In this document: positions 35,093 through 46,127 of the stretch, in pieces
Layout: each line of letters starts with the position of its first letter
Numbering within the stretch: position 1 is the stretch's first letter
Source: Rhizophagus clarus
Taxonomy: Eukaryota; Glomeromycota; Glomeromycetes; Glomerales; Glomeraceae
Length of the DNA stretch: 64,000 nucleotides
Assembly: GCA_015698045.1 (NCBI GenBank)
Contig: BLAL01000229.1
Span: 1-64,000 of the forward strand
Direction: 5' to 3'
The notes under the pieces: model-generated
Told to the model about the DNA's origin: nothing
Database searches by the model: none
Seen by the model: only the letters and a program-made list of their open reading frames with translations
Translations under genes and position numbers: made by a program

Positions 35093-35902
35093 TTTTACGT
35101 GAAAGATTATTTAAAGACATTGCGAGTTTTCTCAATCAAGCAAATCCACTATGTAAAGAGCGAGTTTGGTATAACTGTTTATCAAAACGATCATCATTCA
35201 TTTTTCTTGTTTAACACTGGATTTCATGATAATCCTAATTACATCATATTATCTTTTTTTTGCACCCCTTTTTTGTGTGCCAGGTTCGTGGCGCAACAGA
35301 TTATAAAAAAAGCATCCTTAAGGATTGTTTTTTCTTCGACATAAAGCTTTCAAACTTGGACTGTAGATATAATTTCACCTGCTCTGTAAGTTTACTTAGG
35401 ATTCGGAAGAAGGTTTTGAATGCCAATTTTGACTTTACATATAAATGATTAATTCTAAGGTCTTTGTCGATCGTTTCTAAAAATGGATTTCGGGAAAGAA
35501 AGATTTTTATTGAATAAAATCGCCTTTGTCGCTCTAAGTAAACTTGAAGAGCAACATCTACCTAGTAATTATTGAGGTTATATATTGTTAAAAAAAAAAT
35601 GATTTCGTTGCGCCACAATCTTCCAGCTGCGCCACAAACCTGACACAAAAAAAAAACAAATGCCTTTTATTCACTTAATTACTAATTACGATAAAAAAAC
35701 GCAAGAATGATTTACGGTATTTATTATTTATTTATTTATAATTCCACATTATTAACGCGGTAAATGAAAATAAACGAATACAAAAAAAAAAAAATGAAAA
35801 AATAAAGAGAAAAGAAAACTTAACAATTAAAACACATTCTAAAAGGAAAAATAATGATAAAGAGCTAAGAACAAATAAAGAACTATGAAAATTGACAAAA
35901 AA
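35093..35902. other. Spacer between NUP188-like and four-TM genes
   Basis: Holds the upstream region of the NUP188-like gene, a small inverted-repeat element (35269-35656) and the 3' flank of the four-TM gene. The short ORFs at 35099-35448 are not supported by any domain. Confidence 0.5.
35269..35656. mobile_element. MITE-like inverted-repeat element
   Basis: TTTTTTGTGTGCCAGGTT at 35269 continues into CGTGGCGCAAC. The reverse complement of the right end (35629-35656) reads TTTTTTGTGTCAGGTTTGTG and then GCGC. An inner pair of inverted words (TAAGTTTACTTAG near 35389 and CTAAGTAAACTTG near 35535) and a second GCGCCACAA at 35610 add symmetry. It is about 390 bp, has no ORF of interest and lies about 180 bp upstream of the NUP188-like start. 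Target duplication not identified. Confidence 0.5.
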
Positions 35903-36164
35903 TTATTGCTTATTATCGGTTTGGTTTTGAATATTTGAAGCAGCTTTTGAATCAACAGAAGGAACAGAATCATAAGCGGGCGGAGGAACAACGGTATAAG
36001 CAGGGACAGGAGTGTAATATACAATATAACTTGATCCGCTAATATCACCATATTGTTTTTCAACCTTAAGTCTTTGATAATAAGCCCAAACTGCCATGCA
36101 GAAATGAAGCTATGAATTATTCATTAAAAAAATTGTCAGTTAAGTGAAAGAATTATAATTTAAC

Positions 36165-36208
<44 letters not shown>

Positions 36209-36904
36209 TATATTTATTAATATTACTCACATCAATTATGCAACTTATTGCAAGCATAACAACCATTGTTGAAACGGTTTTAATATACCAATTTACACAA
36301 CTTTCCATATCCATATCAATATCAGGTTCTTCAATTAATTGTTCACAAACATCTTTATTAAAATAAAACGCTACAACTGAGAATACGATTGAAACTGTGA
36401 ATCCTAACATAAGTTGCCACCAGTAGAACATGGCATAAATTCTAACATATTTAGCATTATTCTAAATTCAAAATTTTCATTTAGTATATTAAATATTGAA
36501 TAAATATATACAGATAAAAATGCTTACCTTTAATACACCAGTGATACCAACGATACAGGCGAAAGTAGCAGCTAAATAGTATGTGGATAAAACACTGTAA
36601 AAGAATCCAAAGTTACCAGCCAAGATAGATAAATGATACGCATTGGATAAATAAGATAACTGTAAAATAATGATCCAGAATATATACAGATTTTATATAT
36701 AAATATATTAATCAAGATAAACACAAACCACTTAAAAAATATAACTTTCAACGAATACTTACAGTCCCAAGGGAGGCTAATATAAGAGTAGCAGGTCTAA
36801 TAAATTAAATAATTTATAAGTACAAATAATGATTTAACGAATGTAGAAACTTTTTTAAAATTGCTTTACCTAAGACCAATACAGAAGCAACACTTGGACA
36901 ACAT
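35903..36904 (-). CDS. Four-transmembrane protein with PPAY tail
   Basis: Exons 36904-36870, 36796-36763, 36659-36528, 36461-36231 and 36109-35903 join in frame to 212 residues. The N-terminus MLSKCCFCIGLRPATLIL is a Cys-rich start followed by the first of four hydrophobic segments (about 14-34, 44-66, 76-101 and 122-152). An acidic, Cys-containing loop lies between segments 3 and 4 (CEQLIEEPDIDMDMESC). The cytosolic tail is Pro/Tyr-rich and contains PPAY, a PPxY motif of the type bound by WW domains of NEDD4/Rsp5 ubiquitin ligases. It looks like a fungal tetraspan/MARVEL-like family; function unknown. The last intron contains a long A-run and an (AT)n run at 36165-36212. Confidence 0.7.
36165..36212. 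repeat. Poly(A) and (AT)n microsatellite in an intron
   Basis: About 27 A are followed by about 10 AT dinucleotides within the last intron of the four-TM gene. Length is likely polymorphic. Confidence 0.85.
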
Positions 36905-37109
36905 GGTATTTAGCTTTGAACTTTGAAGTAAATTAGTAAAATCTTAAAAAAAGTAAAAAATCTAAAATAGTAAAAACGAAAATGTCGGAATGTACAAATT
37001 TTTAATAAACATTCGGCGCAGCTACACAGTAAGTACGGTAAGGATCAAAGTTTTTCCGAACGCCACAACTAAATTTTTTTTCTGTCTCCCCATTTTTTTG
37101 ATCGTAATT

Positions 37110-38456
37110 ATGGAAACATTTTTTCAATCAATCGAACTTCCAAATTATGATCCTGATAATTGGGATATAACATTCTCGATGCTAACTCGACCGTATAAAT
37201 CATTTGATGATATCATTAAATTGATTATATTCTTTTCTTCAACAGATTATACATCAGAATCATCACTATTAACCTTATTCGATGAAAATAATAATGAGAA
37301 TTTACCTAAATTAGATCAAAAATATTATGAAGAGAGAGTATTTTCTAAATTAATTAACATAGCATTGGAATTACCTAAACATTTTCCTTCCGGGAAAATA
37401 ATTTCAAATGAAACTCATGAAAAAATGGAAGGATTTGAAAAAATAACTTTAACACGAAGAAAAATAAATTGTTTGTTATCTCACATGTTCTTATGTACTA
37501 TGACAGATAAGAAAACTCATCTAGGATCATTTAAAGAATGGAATTCAAGTGAATTACCTTCAGCCAAACTTTATTTAAGAGTATTAATGATTTATTTTAA
37601 TAGAATTATAAATTACAAAGTTGATATGAATGATGAGATGATAATTTGTCATAAATCATTAAGTGAAAATATAATTCCAATATGGGAAAATTCTACTATT
37701 TCTTTAATAAAATCGATTAAAACAAATATTTATAATATTCCTGGTAAATTTGGTGAGATTGAAATTGATTCATCAAATAAATTAATTGGATTTGGAAAAT
37801 CAGGTACATCAGAAGAAATATTATTTGGTTGTTCACCGGAATTATGTGTGATTACATTATTTTGTAATTCAATGTCAAATAAAGAAACTATATTAATTAA
37901 AAATGCCAAAAAGGTAATACAACATTCAGGATATGGTCCATTTAAGGTTAAATACGAATATGAAATTGAAAATTGGTGGAAATTATCAAATCAAAAAGAA
38001 AGATATATTATTGCAATGGATGCAACTGAATTTGATCATATCGATTCATTAAAAAATTCTTTAATGTTACAATTACAAAATGATTCTTTAATTAGAGAAT
38101 TAAATAAAGCTTATTGTTGTTTTTCTTGGAATCAAAATTTCAAAAATATTAAAGATATTGGAATTGGATTGTGGGGTTGTGGTACTTTTGGTGGTGATAA
38201 AGATGTTAAATTTGTTATTCAATGGATTTCTGCTTCTCAAGTTAATAATAATAATATGACTAATTTAATTATATATGCTTTTAATGATATTGATTATGAA
38301 CAAAGGATTATAAAATTTATTGAAAAATATAAAAATTGTTTGATAAAAGATTTATGGAAAATACTCAAAGATTATGAAAATTATATTAAGAATTTTAATG
38401 ATAATGATGATGATGATCAAATTTTACCTTTATGTACTTGGGCTTCCAGGGCTTGA
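37110..38456 (+). CDS. Poly(ADP-ribose) glycohydrolase-like (PARG)
   Basis: Single exon, 448 residues from METFFQSIELPNYDPDNWDI. The frame is open back to 36990, but the upstream part has no family similarity. The PARG core is recognisable: IEIDSSNKLIGFGKSGTSEE (about 217-236), then ILFGCSPELCVITLFC, and later RELNKAYCCFSWNQ and GIGLWGCGTFGGDKDVKFVI. In the canonical motif GGG-x(6-8)-QEE the two Glu perform catalysis. Both are kept (SEE), but GGG is GFG and Gln is Ser. PARG removes poly(ADP-ribose) from proteins in the nucleus. The altered loop makes the activity uncertain. It diverges from the four-TM gene across about 205 bp. Confidence 0.8.
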   Translation: METFFQSIELPNYDPDNWDITFSMLTRPYKSFDDIIKLIIFFSSTDYTSESSLLTLFDENNNENLPKLDQKYYEERVFSKLINIALELPKHFPSGKIISNETHEKMEGFEKITLTRRKINCLLSHMFLCTMTDKKTHLGSFKEWNSSELPSAKLYLRVLMIYFNRIINYKVDMNDEMIICHKSLSENIIPIWENSTISLIKSIKTNIYNIPGKFGEIEIDSSNKLIGFGKSGTSEEILFGCSPELCVITLFCNSMSNKETILIKNAKKVIQHSGYGPFKVKYEYEIENWWKLSNQKERYIIAMDATEFDHIDSLKNSLMLQLQNDSLIRELNKAYCCFSWNQNFKNIKDIGIGLWGCGTFGGDKDVKFVIQWISASQVNNNNMTNLIIYAFNDIDYEQRIIKFIEKYKNCLIKDLWKILKDYENYIKNFNDNDDDDQILPLCTWASRA

Positions 38457-39058
38457 TCATTTTTTAAAAATAAAAAATGAATTAATTTCATTTCAATAAT
38501 TTCTATCTTTCCATTTAACAAGTCTTTTTTATTGTTTTCAAACCAACTTGGTTTTTCGTTTTTTGTCTCTATCCTCTTCTAACTTTGTTTGAATTTCTTC
38601 CTTTTTTAATTCGCCATTTTCTCTCGCTTAAATACCATGTCATACTTTCGGCCAATTACTTACTAGAATATCCAAATTCGATAATTATAGGTTATTTGAT
38701 GATTTGATTTTATAGATTTCATTATTCCCATTTTGCATATATATATTTTTTTTTTTTTTTTAGGAATTTATTCTTTCAACGTTGACACACATTATCTTAT
38801 TTACAAAAGTTTTCGTAAATTACTTGAAGTAGGAAGGATTAACGCTATTCCCAAAAAGGTAGTTTTTTTTATGTTGTACGAATTTTGGCTCCAACAATTT
38901 TATAAAACAATTATGATGATTATGAGCAAATAATTTCTATTTTTCTTTTCTTTTCTTTTTTTTTTTTTTAATATATATTTTTTAATATATATAAATTTAA
39001 AAAAAATGTCATATTATGATTTTATCTATAATTTCTGGAAAAAAAAAAAAAAAAAAAA
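38457..39058. other. 3' spacer, PARG-like / TAF9
   Basis: AT-rich. A 100-nt open segment at 38763-38862 has AG before it and GTAG after it, but no partner exon or known domain could be found, so no gene is called. Confidence 0.45.
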
Positions 39059-40083
39059 TTAAAAATCGTAGTCATCATCTTCAGATCTATTTCTTTTCCA
39101 ATCATTATTTGTTGTGGTAGTAGGATTACTCGGTTCGGGAGATTCTTGCATATCATAATCTGAGTCTGCGTTTGGTAATGTTGAAGTTGTCGCTGCAACA
39201 GATTCTTCTCTAGTGTTATTATTATTTGGAAGAACTTCTTCCATCATATCGTCATCGTTATCTTCTGGTAAAATTTGTGATATTTCTATGTTTGATTGCG
39301 TTTCTTCTTTTTGTAGAAAACCAGGCGGCGGCTTAAATTTAAAGAAAATAAATTTAGTATAAGTATAGTAAAGGAAGTTACGCGAATGATAATAAAATAA
39401 AATAAAGCAATTATAAAACAAATAAAAATGGAACGAAAAATTAAATAAGAGTTCACCTCAGGTATAAGTTGAAAATTAACAGCCGTTAAACAATGACGAT
39501 CTGGTGGTAATCTCAATCCATATTTTTCTGGTACAGGTGGTAATGGTTCTCTGTTACGTTCTTTAGCAAGTTGTGCCAAAAACTAATAATATCAAAAAGA
39601 AAGAATTTAATTATTTTGAATTTGTTACAAAAGATTTATAAAATTATATTTTCAAACCTCTTGTCGTGGTGGTGAAGTGAATGAATGAGTAATACGACCT
39701 TGAATCGCAAGTTTGACATCATCAATATCAATATCATTTTTTGCTGCATGTTCCGCATACGCCGAAGCATCTTGAATAACATCAACTGTATATCCTATAA
39801 TATCAATAAATTAAAATAATAGAATAAAAATTATAAAAATAATAAAATGAATATATAAACTTTATTTTATGTTAACACGTTACTTACGATGAGCAAATTC
39901 TAAAAGTTGTTGGACTACTTTCGGTTCATAATCTTCAACTCCTGCAGCTTGTAGTATAAGCTGCATAACTCTAGAATCTCTCGGCACTTGATCCTTTGAC
40001 TGTGCTTGTGGCACATTTGGAGGTTGTGCCATATTCTTTACAAAATTTAGTAGAGAGTCCGACTGTTCAGAGTAGAGTTTCAT
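39059..40083 (-). CDS. TAF9: Transcription initiation factor TFIID/SAGA subunit TAF9
   Basis: Exons 40083-39888, 39794-39658, 39582-39457 and 39331-39059 join in frame to 243 residues. The histone fold is at about 32-105 (RDSRVMQLILQAAGVEDYEP ... VIQDASAYAEHAAKNDIDID). It is followed by the TAF9 signature KYGLRLPPDRHCLTAVNFQL. The C-terminal tail is acidic and Ser/Asn-rich. TAF9 pairs with TAF6 in TFIID and SAGA. The first Met used is MKLYSEQSD; MAQPPNV at residue 18 is an alternative start. Confidence 0.93.
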
Positions 40084-40372
40084 TGTTTACTGGCAATCTG
40101 AGTGGCGCAGCAATAGAAAAATTGTAATTGGTTAGACTAATGTAATGTAAACCTAATCTTTTAGCAAGTCATGTGATATAAAACGCGAACGCTGGCTGTT
40201 GTTTTCTTATAAGAGTATAAAGAGTGCAACCCTGTCATAAAAGTACACTTTGAAATTAATAATCAATGTTTCTTCTGTTTCTTATTTTACGTGTCTTTTA
40301 ATTACTACTTATATTACTTTGGTAGTTTTCTTTCAGTTTCCACCAACTAAAAAAAACACCAACACTTCAACC

Positions 40373-41116
40373 ATGCAAGAACAACCCCCCGTCCATAATC
40401 TGCAACAGCAACATCTCCATTTTCAACAAAAACATCTCCAACAAAAACAACAACAACAACAAAAACATCAACAACAGCTCCAACAACAAAAACAGCTCCA
40501 ACAGAAACAGCCCCAACAAAAACAGCTCCAGCAAAAACAGTTCCAACAAAAACAGGTGGTGTTTCAACAGCAACAGCCTCAACAGTCCCAGCTCCAATTA
40601 CAGCAACCACAGCTTCCTCAACAAGAGCAGTCCCATCAATTGCAGTCCCAACAACAGCAACAACAGCAGCTTCAACAGCAACAACAGCCCCAACAGCAGC
40701 CCCAACAGCAACAGCAGCAGCAGCCAGAGCCTAAGAGACTCACTCAAGAGGAACGTCGTAAAATTGAAGAAAGATTAAAATACGCAACATATGGAGAACG
40801 CAGAGAATATTATATAAGAGAATATTCTGATTTCATTTATTATTCTCCAAGATATTACGATGACATTTCTGAATATAGACATGTTACTCTACCAAAAGAA
40901 ATTGCTCAATTCTTACCTCCCAATACATTATTATCAGAGGATGAATGGAGAAGTCTTGGTGTAATTCAATCTCAAGGCTGGGAACATTATTTAATTCATT
41001 CTCCTGAACCTCACATTTTACTCTTTAAACGTGAAAAGGATTATCAATTAAAATATCCAGTTCCTAATCAAAGTCAAAATCAAAACCCAGAAAAGTCAAA
41101 TGAAAATCCACAATAA
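40373..41116 (+). CDS. CKS1: CDK regulatory subunit CKS1 with poly-Q N-terminus
   Basis: From MQEQPPVHN the ORF is 247 residues. About residues 9-120 are almost entirely Gln with Lys, His and Leu. The complete CKS domain follows at about 150-225: [20 protein letters not shown], then [12 protein letters not shown], then [20 protein letters not shown] proteins bind CDK1 and phosphorylated substrates; the [10 protein letters not shown] hinge is intact. The frame is open upstream to 40250, where a hydrophobic [10 protein letters not shown] stretch may be 5' UTR or intron (a GTAG...CAG lies between), so MQEQPP is preferred. Yeast Cks1 has a poly-Q stretch at its C-terminus, not its N-terminus. Confidence 0.9.
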   Translation: MQEQPPVHNLQQQHLHFQQKHLQQKQQQQQKHQQQLQQQKQLQQKQPQQKQLQQKQFQQKQVVFQQQQPQQSQLQLQQPQLPQQEQSHQLQSQQQQQQQLQQQQQPQQQPQQQQQQQPEPKRLTQEERRKIEERLKYATYGERREYYIREYSDFIYYSPRYYDDISEYRHVTLPKEIAQFLPPNTLLSEDEWRSLGVIQSQGWEHYLIHSPEPHILLFKREKDYQLKYPVPNQSQNQNPEKSNENPQ

Positions 41117-41780
41117 TAAATCACAATTTATCGTTATTTTTGAAATAGTTAGATAAAAATAGGTTCTTGTATTTTATAATGTAAGATGGGAAACGAGATT
41201 AGATTTCCTTTTTTTTTTATAATTTTAGTCGATTTTCATTATAAATAAAGTGTGAAATATTTCAAATTTTTGCGTTAGAAAGTATTGTATTATTTATTGA
41301 ATCACGTAATTAGTGTGATCCAGAATTAAAGACTAGAGTTACACAAGTTGGTTGTCTTACCAGGCATTTTTGTAGATTTAAATCACATGCGCACTACAAT
41401 TTATCGTGCTAAAAACGTTATACAATGCATTAAACTTGTATAACAAATAAGATTATCATACTTTTACCAGGTAATAAACATTATTAAATCATCCCGCGCT
41501 AATTTATTAAATTTTATTATTAATTATTGTTCATTTTTAACTAGAATAATGTATAAAAATGGTAGTGAAAATACATGTATTTATCTTTTAAAGTATATCA
41601 AGATTGAGAGGGATCCCCCTGAGAGAAGGACAAATGTTATATAAAGTCACATTGTTTATTACCAATTTAGTCTAATATTCCGTAGTGTGACAATTAGGTC
41701 ATCGATTGATAAACTTTATTATAATAACTTTTAGGTTATCTTATTTAATTTTGTCATGTATTTCCTTATTCAATAATCAT
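41117..41780. other. Convergent 3' spacer, CKS1 / RFC2
   Basis: No gene visible. Both neighbours terminate here. Confidence 0.5.
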
Positions 41781-43398
41781 CTAGTTCATATTTTCAGAAA
41801 TTTTACACATCAGAGAAAGAACTTGGAAAAATTCACTACCTCCGTCAACCAACCGTTTATCTATTATGCCCATACTTTCTCCTATATTACATTTATGATT
41901 TTCATTAAATCGTAAATCTTGAAGAACTCGCAAGAAAACCTAAGATAAAATTTAATATTAATAAAATAATTACATTGTCGAAAAAATAAGCTTGTCACGA
42001 ATCTGGTTTTACCTGTTCTATTATTTGTTTTCCGAAATATCCAGATGCAATGACATTACTTACAGTTTCTTGAATTTTATCATAGGATTTGCTCGCGGCA
42101 CTTTCAATTAAATCATTAATTATGTCGTCTGGTACAATCTATTTATTTGAAAATTAAAAGGTAAATATCCTAGTTCCTCTAATAGAATAAGATTGCTTTT
42201 TATAGCACTATAGTATCGAATTTAATGTCATTACCCCGACAGTTTCTTTAATTGTATCGACTGTGATTCGATCATTCTTGTGAAGTTTAGATGCATTATT
42301 GAGCCAAGTAATTGCCTTTCTTAGATCCCCTTGAGAGTCTTTAATCAATTCATCTAGCGCCTAAATAAATTGTTGAATTTATTACATATAATTCATAAAA
42401 TTACACTTAAAAAATTACTACCTCTGAATAATAGTTGATTCCTTCTTGCTCACATATATAACTAAGGCGATTTCTCATATTTTCAGTACCTATGCTCTTG
42501 AATCGAAATAACGTACAACGAGATTTCAGCGCAGGAATAATACTAAACAATAGGTTTCGTTTATGTTAAATGAATCGATAAGATAGAAGAGTGCAATAAA
42601 TATCTATAAACTTACCAAGATACTTGATTGCAAATAAGACAAAACCGAGTAAGTTCAGAGTATTTTTCTATTATGCGCCTCAATGCCTCTTGGGCGTCTC
42701 TCGTTAAAGAATCGGCTTCATCCAGAATTATAATCTTAAAGCCTGGACATTTATTTCTGTATAAACAAAATATAATATATTAAGACATGGTGAAATCTAC
42801 GAAATGTAAAATTTAAATTGAAGGATCATATCCAAATCACCTATCACTATCGCTAACAATACAAGATCGTGCATAGTTTTTAACTCTCTCCCTGATCACA
42901 CCAATTCCACGCTCATGCGAAGCATTTAATTCCAAGACACGAGATTTCATCAGTTCTGGACTATCACAAATAAATATTTAAAGATTTTATTATTCTAAAT
43001 GCAATTTTTAATTATTTAATTTTTATACCCGAATAATTCACGTGCAAGCGCCAAGATTGTAGAAGTTTTCCCGGTGCCCGGTGGTCCATAAAATAGCATA
43101 TGGGGTAACTTTTAAAGAAATGTGTAAGTTTTTTTTTTTATAGAACCGCCTGAGATTAATATTAACAACTTACATTATCTTTAGAATGATTCAAAGTGAT
43201 TAAAGTTTCTTCTTGAGCACTTATATTATTTAAGGACTTTGGTCGGCTAAATAAAATATTTTCTCATAAGATACATTGAGAAAAGTCACAGTATACATAA
43301 AATAACTTTATTTACTATTTTTCTATCCATGGTAAGCATGAACTAGAATCTTTTGTCAACTTGGGGCGAGTGTCTTGATTCCGAAAAAATGAACCCAT
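41781..43398 (-). CDS. RFC2: Replication factor C subunit (yeast Rfc2, human RFC4 type)
   Basis: Nine exons join in frame to 342 residues: 43398-43316, 43246-43174, 43108-43029, 42960-42841, 42756-42616, 42542-42422, 42360-42235, 42138-42013 and 41939-41781. Walker A is [20 protein letters not shown], Walker B is [20 protein letters not shown], sensor 1 is [11 protein letters not shown], and the SRC motif is [30 protein letters not shown] is diagnostic of the human RFC4/yeast Rfc2 orthologue, since the other small subunits have GDMR. RFC loads PCNA on DNA. In the usually invariant NASDERG the Asp is His here (NASHERG, codon CAT). Not one of these exons is long enough to be seen as a gene by itself. 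Confidence 0.92.
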
Positions 43399-43471
43399 TT
43401 GTAAAGTTGCTTTATTTTACGCGTCTTACAAATTTTTATGTAAATTCAACAGCCTTTCAACAATTTTTTCG

Positions 43472-43481
43472 GTCACGTGAC
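43472..43481. promoter_or_regulatory. CACGTG palindrome upstream of RFC2
   Basis: GTCACGTGAC lies 74 bp upstream of the RFC2 ATG, the position of a core-promoter activator site. CACGTG is the E-box bound by bHLH factors. The same decamer is in the subtelomere at 764. Confidence 0.5.
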
Positions 43482-44139
43482 TTCGAATTGTGCATACATA
43501 GTGTTCGCGTTTTTAAAGGAAAAAAGTGTGGATTTTTACTGTAACTTCTTGAGTTTTAATTAAATAAAATTGTTAGGCAGATTTGTGAAACATAGCTTTT
43601 GACATATTAATGAAATTATGAGATTTGATAACGTCTTATATGAAGTGCAATAGTTGTAGTTAAAGGAAAGTATAGTACAAAAAATATATATATATTACGG
43701 ATTGAATTTATTAGTTAAAAAAAAAAAAATAAAAAGCGTCACTTAGGCGAAATAGCAATTTAGCACTATTTCTTCACCTGCTTCATTTGCACTCTTTCAA
43801 ATCGATAATAACAAGAAATTAGTAATTGATAGGAAACTATAAAGACCAAGAAATGTAATAAAGACGACCTTTTGTTTTATTTTATGATAAACTAACTTTC
43901 TTATTTGGGAATGAGAAGGAGACTGGCTCGTTTCTTTGATTTAGCGGGACTGCCTCCTGTCATTATTTTTTATTATTTTTTTTTTAAAACTTTTCGTTTT
44001 AAAAGTAGCTGGAAAAAAATATATAAAATAATCTTTTAATAAATAATTCTCCTAAGGATTAACAAGTCACGTGGGTGAAAAATAGGATAATTCAATAAAT
44101 TTTGTGTACTGATGAGTGAATAACTTCAACATAAAGACT
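43482..44139. other. Divergent upstream region, RFC2 / PRP18
   Basis: Contains no gene apart from short spurious ORFs. A GTCACGTG site at 44066-44073 lies 67 bp upstream of the PRP18 ATG and mirrors the RFC2 site. Confidence 0.5.
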
Positions 44140-45866
44140 ATGAATTTTTTAAAAGCAGAAATCGAAAGTAAGCGTAAATTCCTTGAAGGTGTAACATCAG
44201 AAGAACAAGGACAAAAGAAGAAGAAATATGTTCGTCGTTCAGATATAGAAAAAAAAAGAGAAGAGCAATATTTAGTTGAACAATCGGAATTAGAAAAAAA
44301 ACGTGAGGTGATTAAAAAATATTTTGAAATTAATTTTTTTTTTCTCACCAATTAACTATGGATGCTTCAATTTTAGGAAAGAAAAAGAAAGAATAAAACG
44401 GTATTTATTTAATGGTTAAGTTTATTAAGTTTATAATATTCGAATTTAATTTTTTTTTTTATGGATATTTCTCGTATCATTCAACAGCTCTTGCTACTTG
44501 CAGAACAAGAAAAAGCAGAAAAATCTGCTTCAGATAGTGAAGTTCAGAAGGAAGAGGTATGTCAAGTCATAGCATATTCTTAACTAATAATAGTGTGTAT
44601 AATAATTATTCTCGATCAGGATGATGGAAGTGATACTTTTAATATTTCACCGGAAGAAGTAATTCGTCGTCTAAGAGCGAAAGGTCAGCCAATTAGACTT
44701 TTTGGTGAATCTGATAAAGATCGTAAGACTCGTTTACGTGCTCTTGAACTCATCGAAGAGCGAACAGAGGTAGGTGCTCTACTTTAATTTCATTATTGGT
44801 ATTTTTTTATTCTAACTATTAATGTCTGGAATAAAGGGTCAACGTAATGATTTTATGAGGACTTTAGAAGAAATGGATACTAATTTAGATCTGGAGGCGT
44901 TAAAAAAGCAACAAGACGAAGAAGAAAGCCGAACTTCCAAGAAAAAGAAAACAACAGAGGACTCTGTTTTGGTATACTAATTATCTTTAATTTATCATTA
45001 TTGGAGATTGCATAACAATTTATATTTTAATATTAGGACAATACTCCAATAAGTATTGAACTCTTAGAAAAGGATCCAGACAAACTCTATGTCCTTATTT
45101 ATACGTTCTTAAAGGTTTTTTTTTTTTATTTATTTGATAAATTTAGTGAATAAGAACAATGATATACTTCCTTTTCATTAGCGTTTAATTCGGGAATGGG
45201 AGCAAGAAATGAATAACCGTCCGGATCATGTTAAGAGAAGCGTACAAGGTAAACTTGCTGCTGCTACACAAAAACAAACAGGCGAATACATGCAACCTTT
45301 CTTCAGACTTCTTAAGAAAAAGGTAGATAATATTAATTTGGAAAGATTATATGTTCCTTGAAGTGATTTAAATCAAGAAGTCTAAATTTATTTGTGCATA
45401 GTCAATAGAACCAGATGTATTAGCGCGTGTAACAGAAATCACACATTATATGCAGAAACGCGAATATATGAATGCGAATGATGCTTATTTACGACTATCT
45501 ATTGGAAATGCACCTTGGCCTATTGGTATGTCTTAAATTTTGCAATCTATATTTTATTCCTCAAGGTTAATTTAAATAATCCCTTTTTCCATGTAATTAA
45601 TTCTCTAAAAACAAGGTGTTACTATGGTTGGGTACGTATTTATGAATTAAGATACTGATCCAACAAATAATTAAAGCAACTTATGTATGTTGTTTTACTT
45701 TTATAGTATCCATGAACGTTCTGCTCGTGAAAAAATTTTCTCTGCACAGGTTGCTCATGTACTAAACGATGAATCAACGCGTAAATGGATTCAATCAATT
45801 AAGAGATTAATGACATTTTGTCAATCCAAATACCCTCCAGAAGACAATTCACAACTGATGGGTTGA
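44140..45866 (+). CDS. PRP18: Pre-mRNA splicing factor Prp18
   Basis: Ten exons join in frame to 354 residues (human PRPF18 is 342): 44140-44307, 44377-44400, 44488-44556, 44620-44769, 44837-44971, 45037-45114, 45182-45322, 45402-45525, 45616-45631 and 45707-45866. The start [17 protein letters not shown] and the PRP4-like motif [20 protein letters not shown] are typical. The C-terminal helical Prp18 domain carries [20 protein letters not shown] and [20 protein letters not shown]. Prp18 acts at the second catalytic step of splicing and binds Slu7. The ninth exon is only 16 nt and encodes most of the conserved loop GVTMVG. Start choice rests on homology; an in-frame Met lies 8 codons upstream. 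Confidence 0.95.
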
Positions 45867-46127
45867 AGTTTTTTTTTACTTTAGTTTCTCTTGTTGACAT
45901 TATAAGTATTTATTCTTACCTTATAAATCAAATTTATTCCGAGAAGCTTTTAAAGGAAACAAGGGTAATTTCTAAGTTTTAAACTTAATTCACATACGTT
46001 ATCACATTAGTTTAATTGACAATAACAATATAAGAACATTTGATCCATATATAGAAATAGAAAATTTAATTATTAAAAAAAAAAAAAACAATAAAATTTA
46101 AAATGTTAAATAATTTAAATGATCGAT
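45867..46127. other. Convergent 3' spacer, PRP18 / GatA
   Basis: 261 bp with no gene. A-run at 46076-46088. Confidence 0.5.

Noticed and set aside
36990..37109. 40-codon upstream extension of the PARG-like ORF
   Set aside because: Open by chance, hydrophobic and without family similarity; METFFQ is a better start.
38733..38933. 66-codon ORF with exon-like borders
   Set aside because: No partner exon, no recognised family, and it sits in 3' flanking DNA.
40347..40610. Minus-strand Val/Ala/Gly-rich and Leu-rich ORFs
   Set aside because: Antisense of the CAA/CAG poly-Q tract of CKS1.
44067..44351. Minus-strand ORF over PRP18 exon 1
   Set aside because: Antisense of the exon encoding [11 protein letters not shown].
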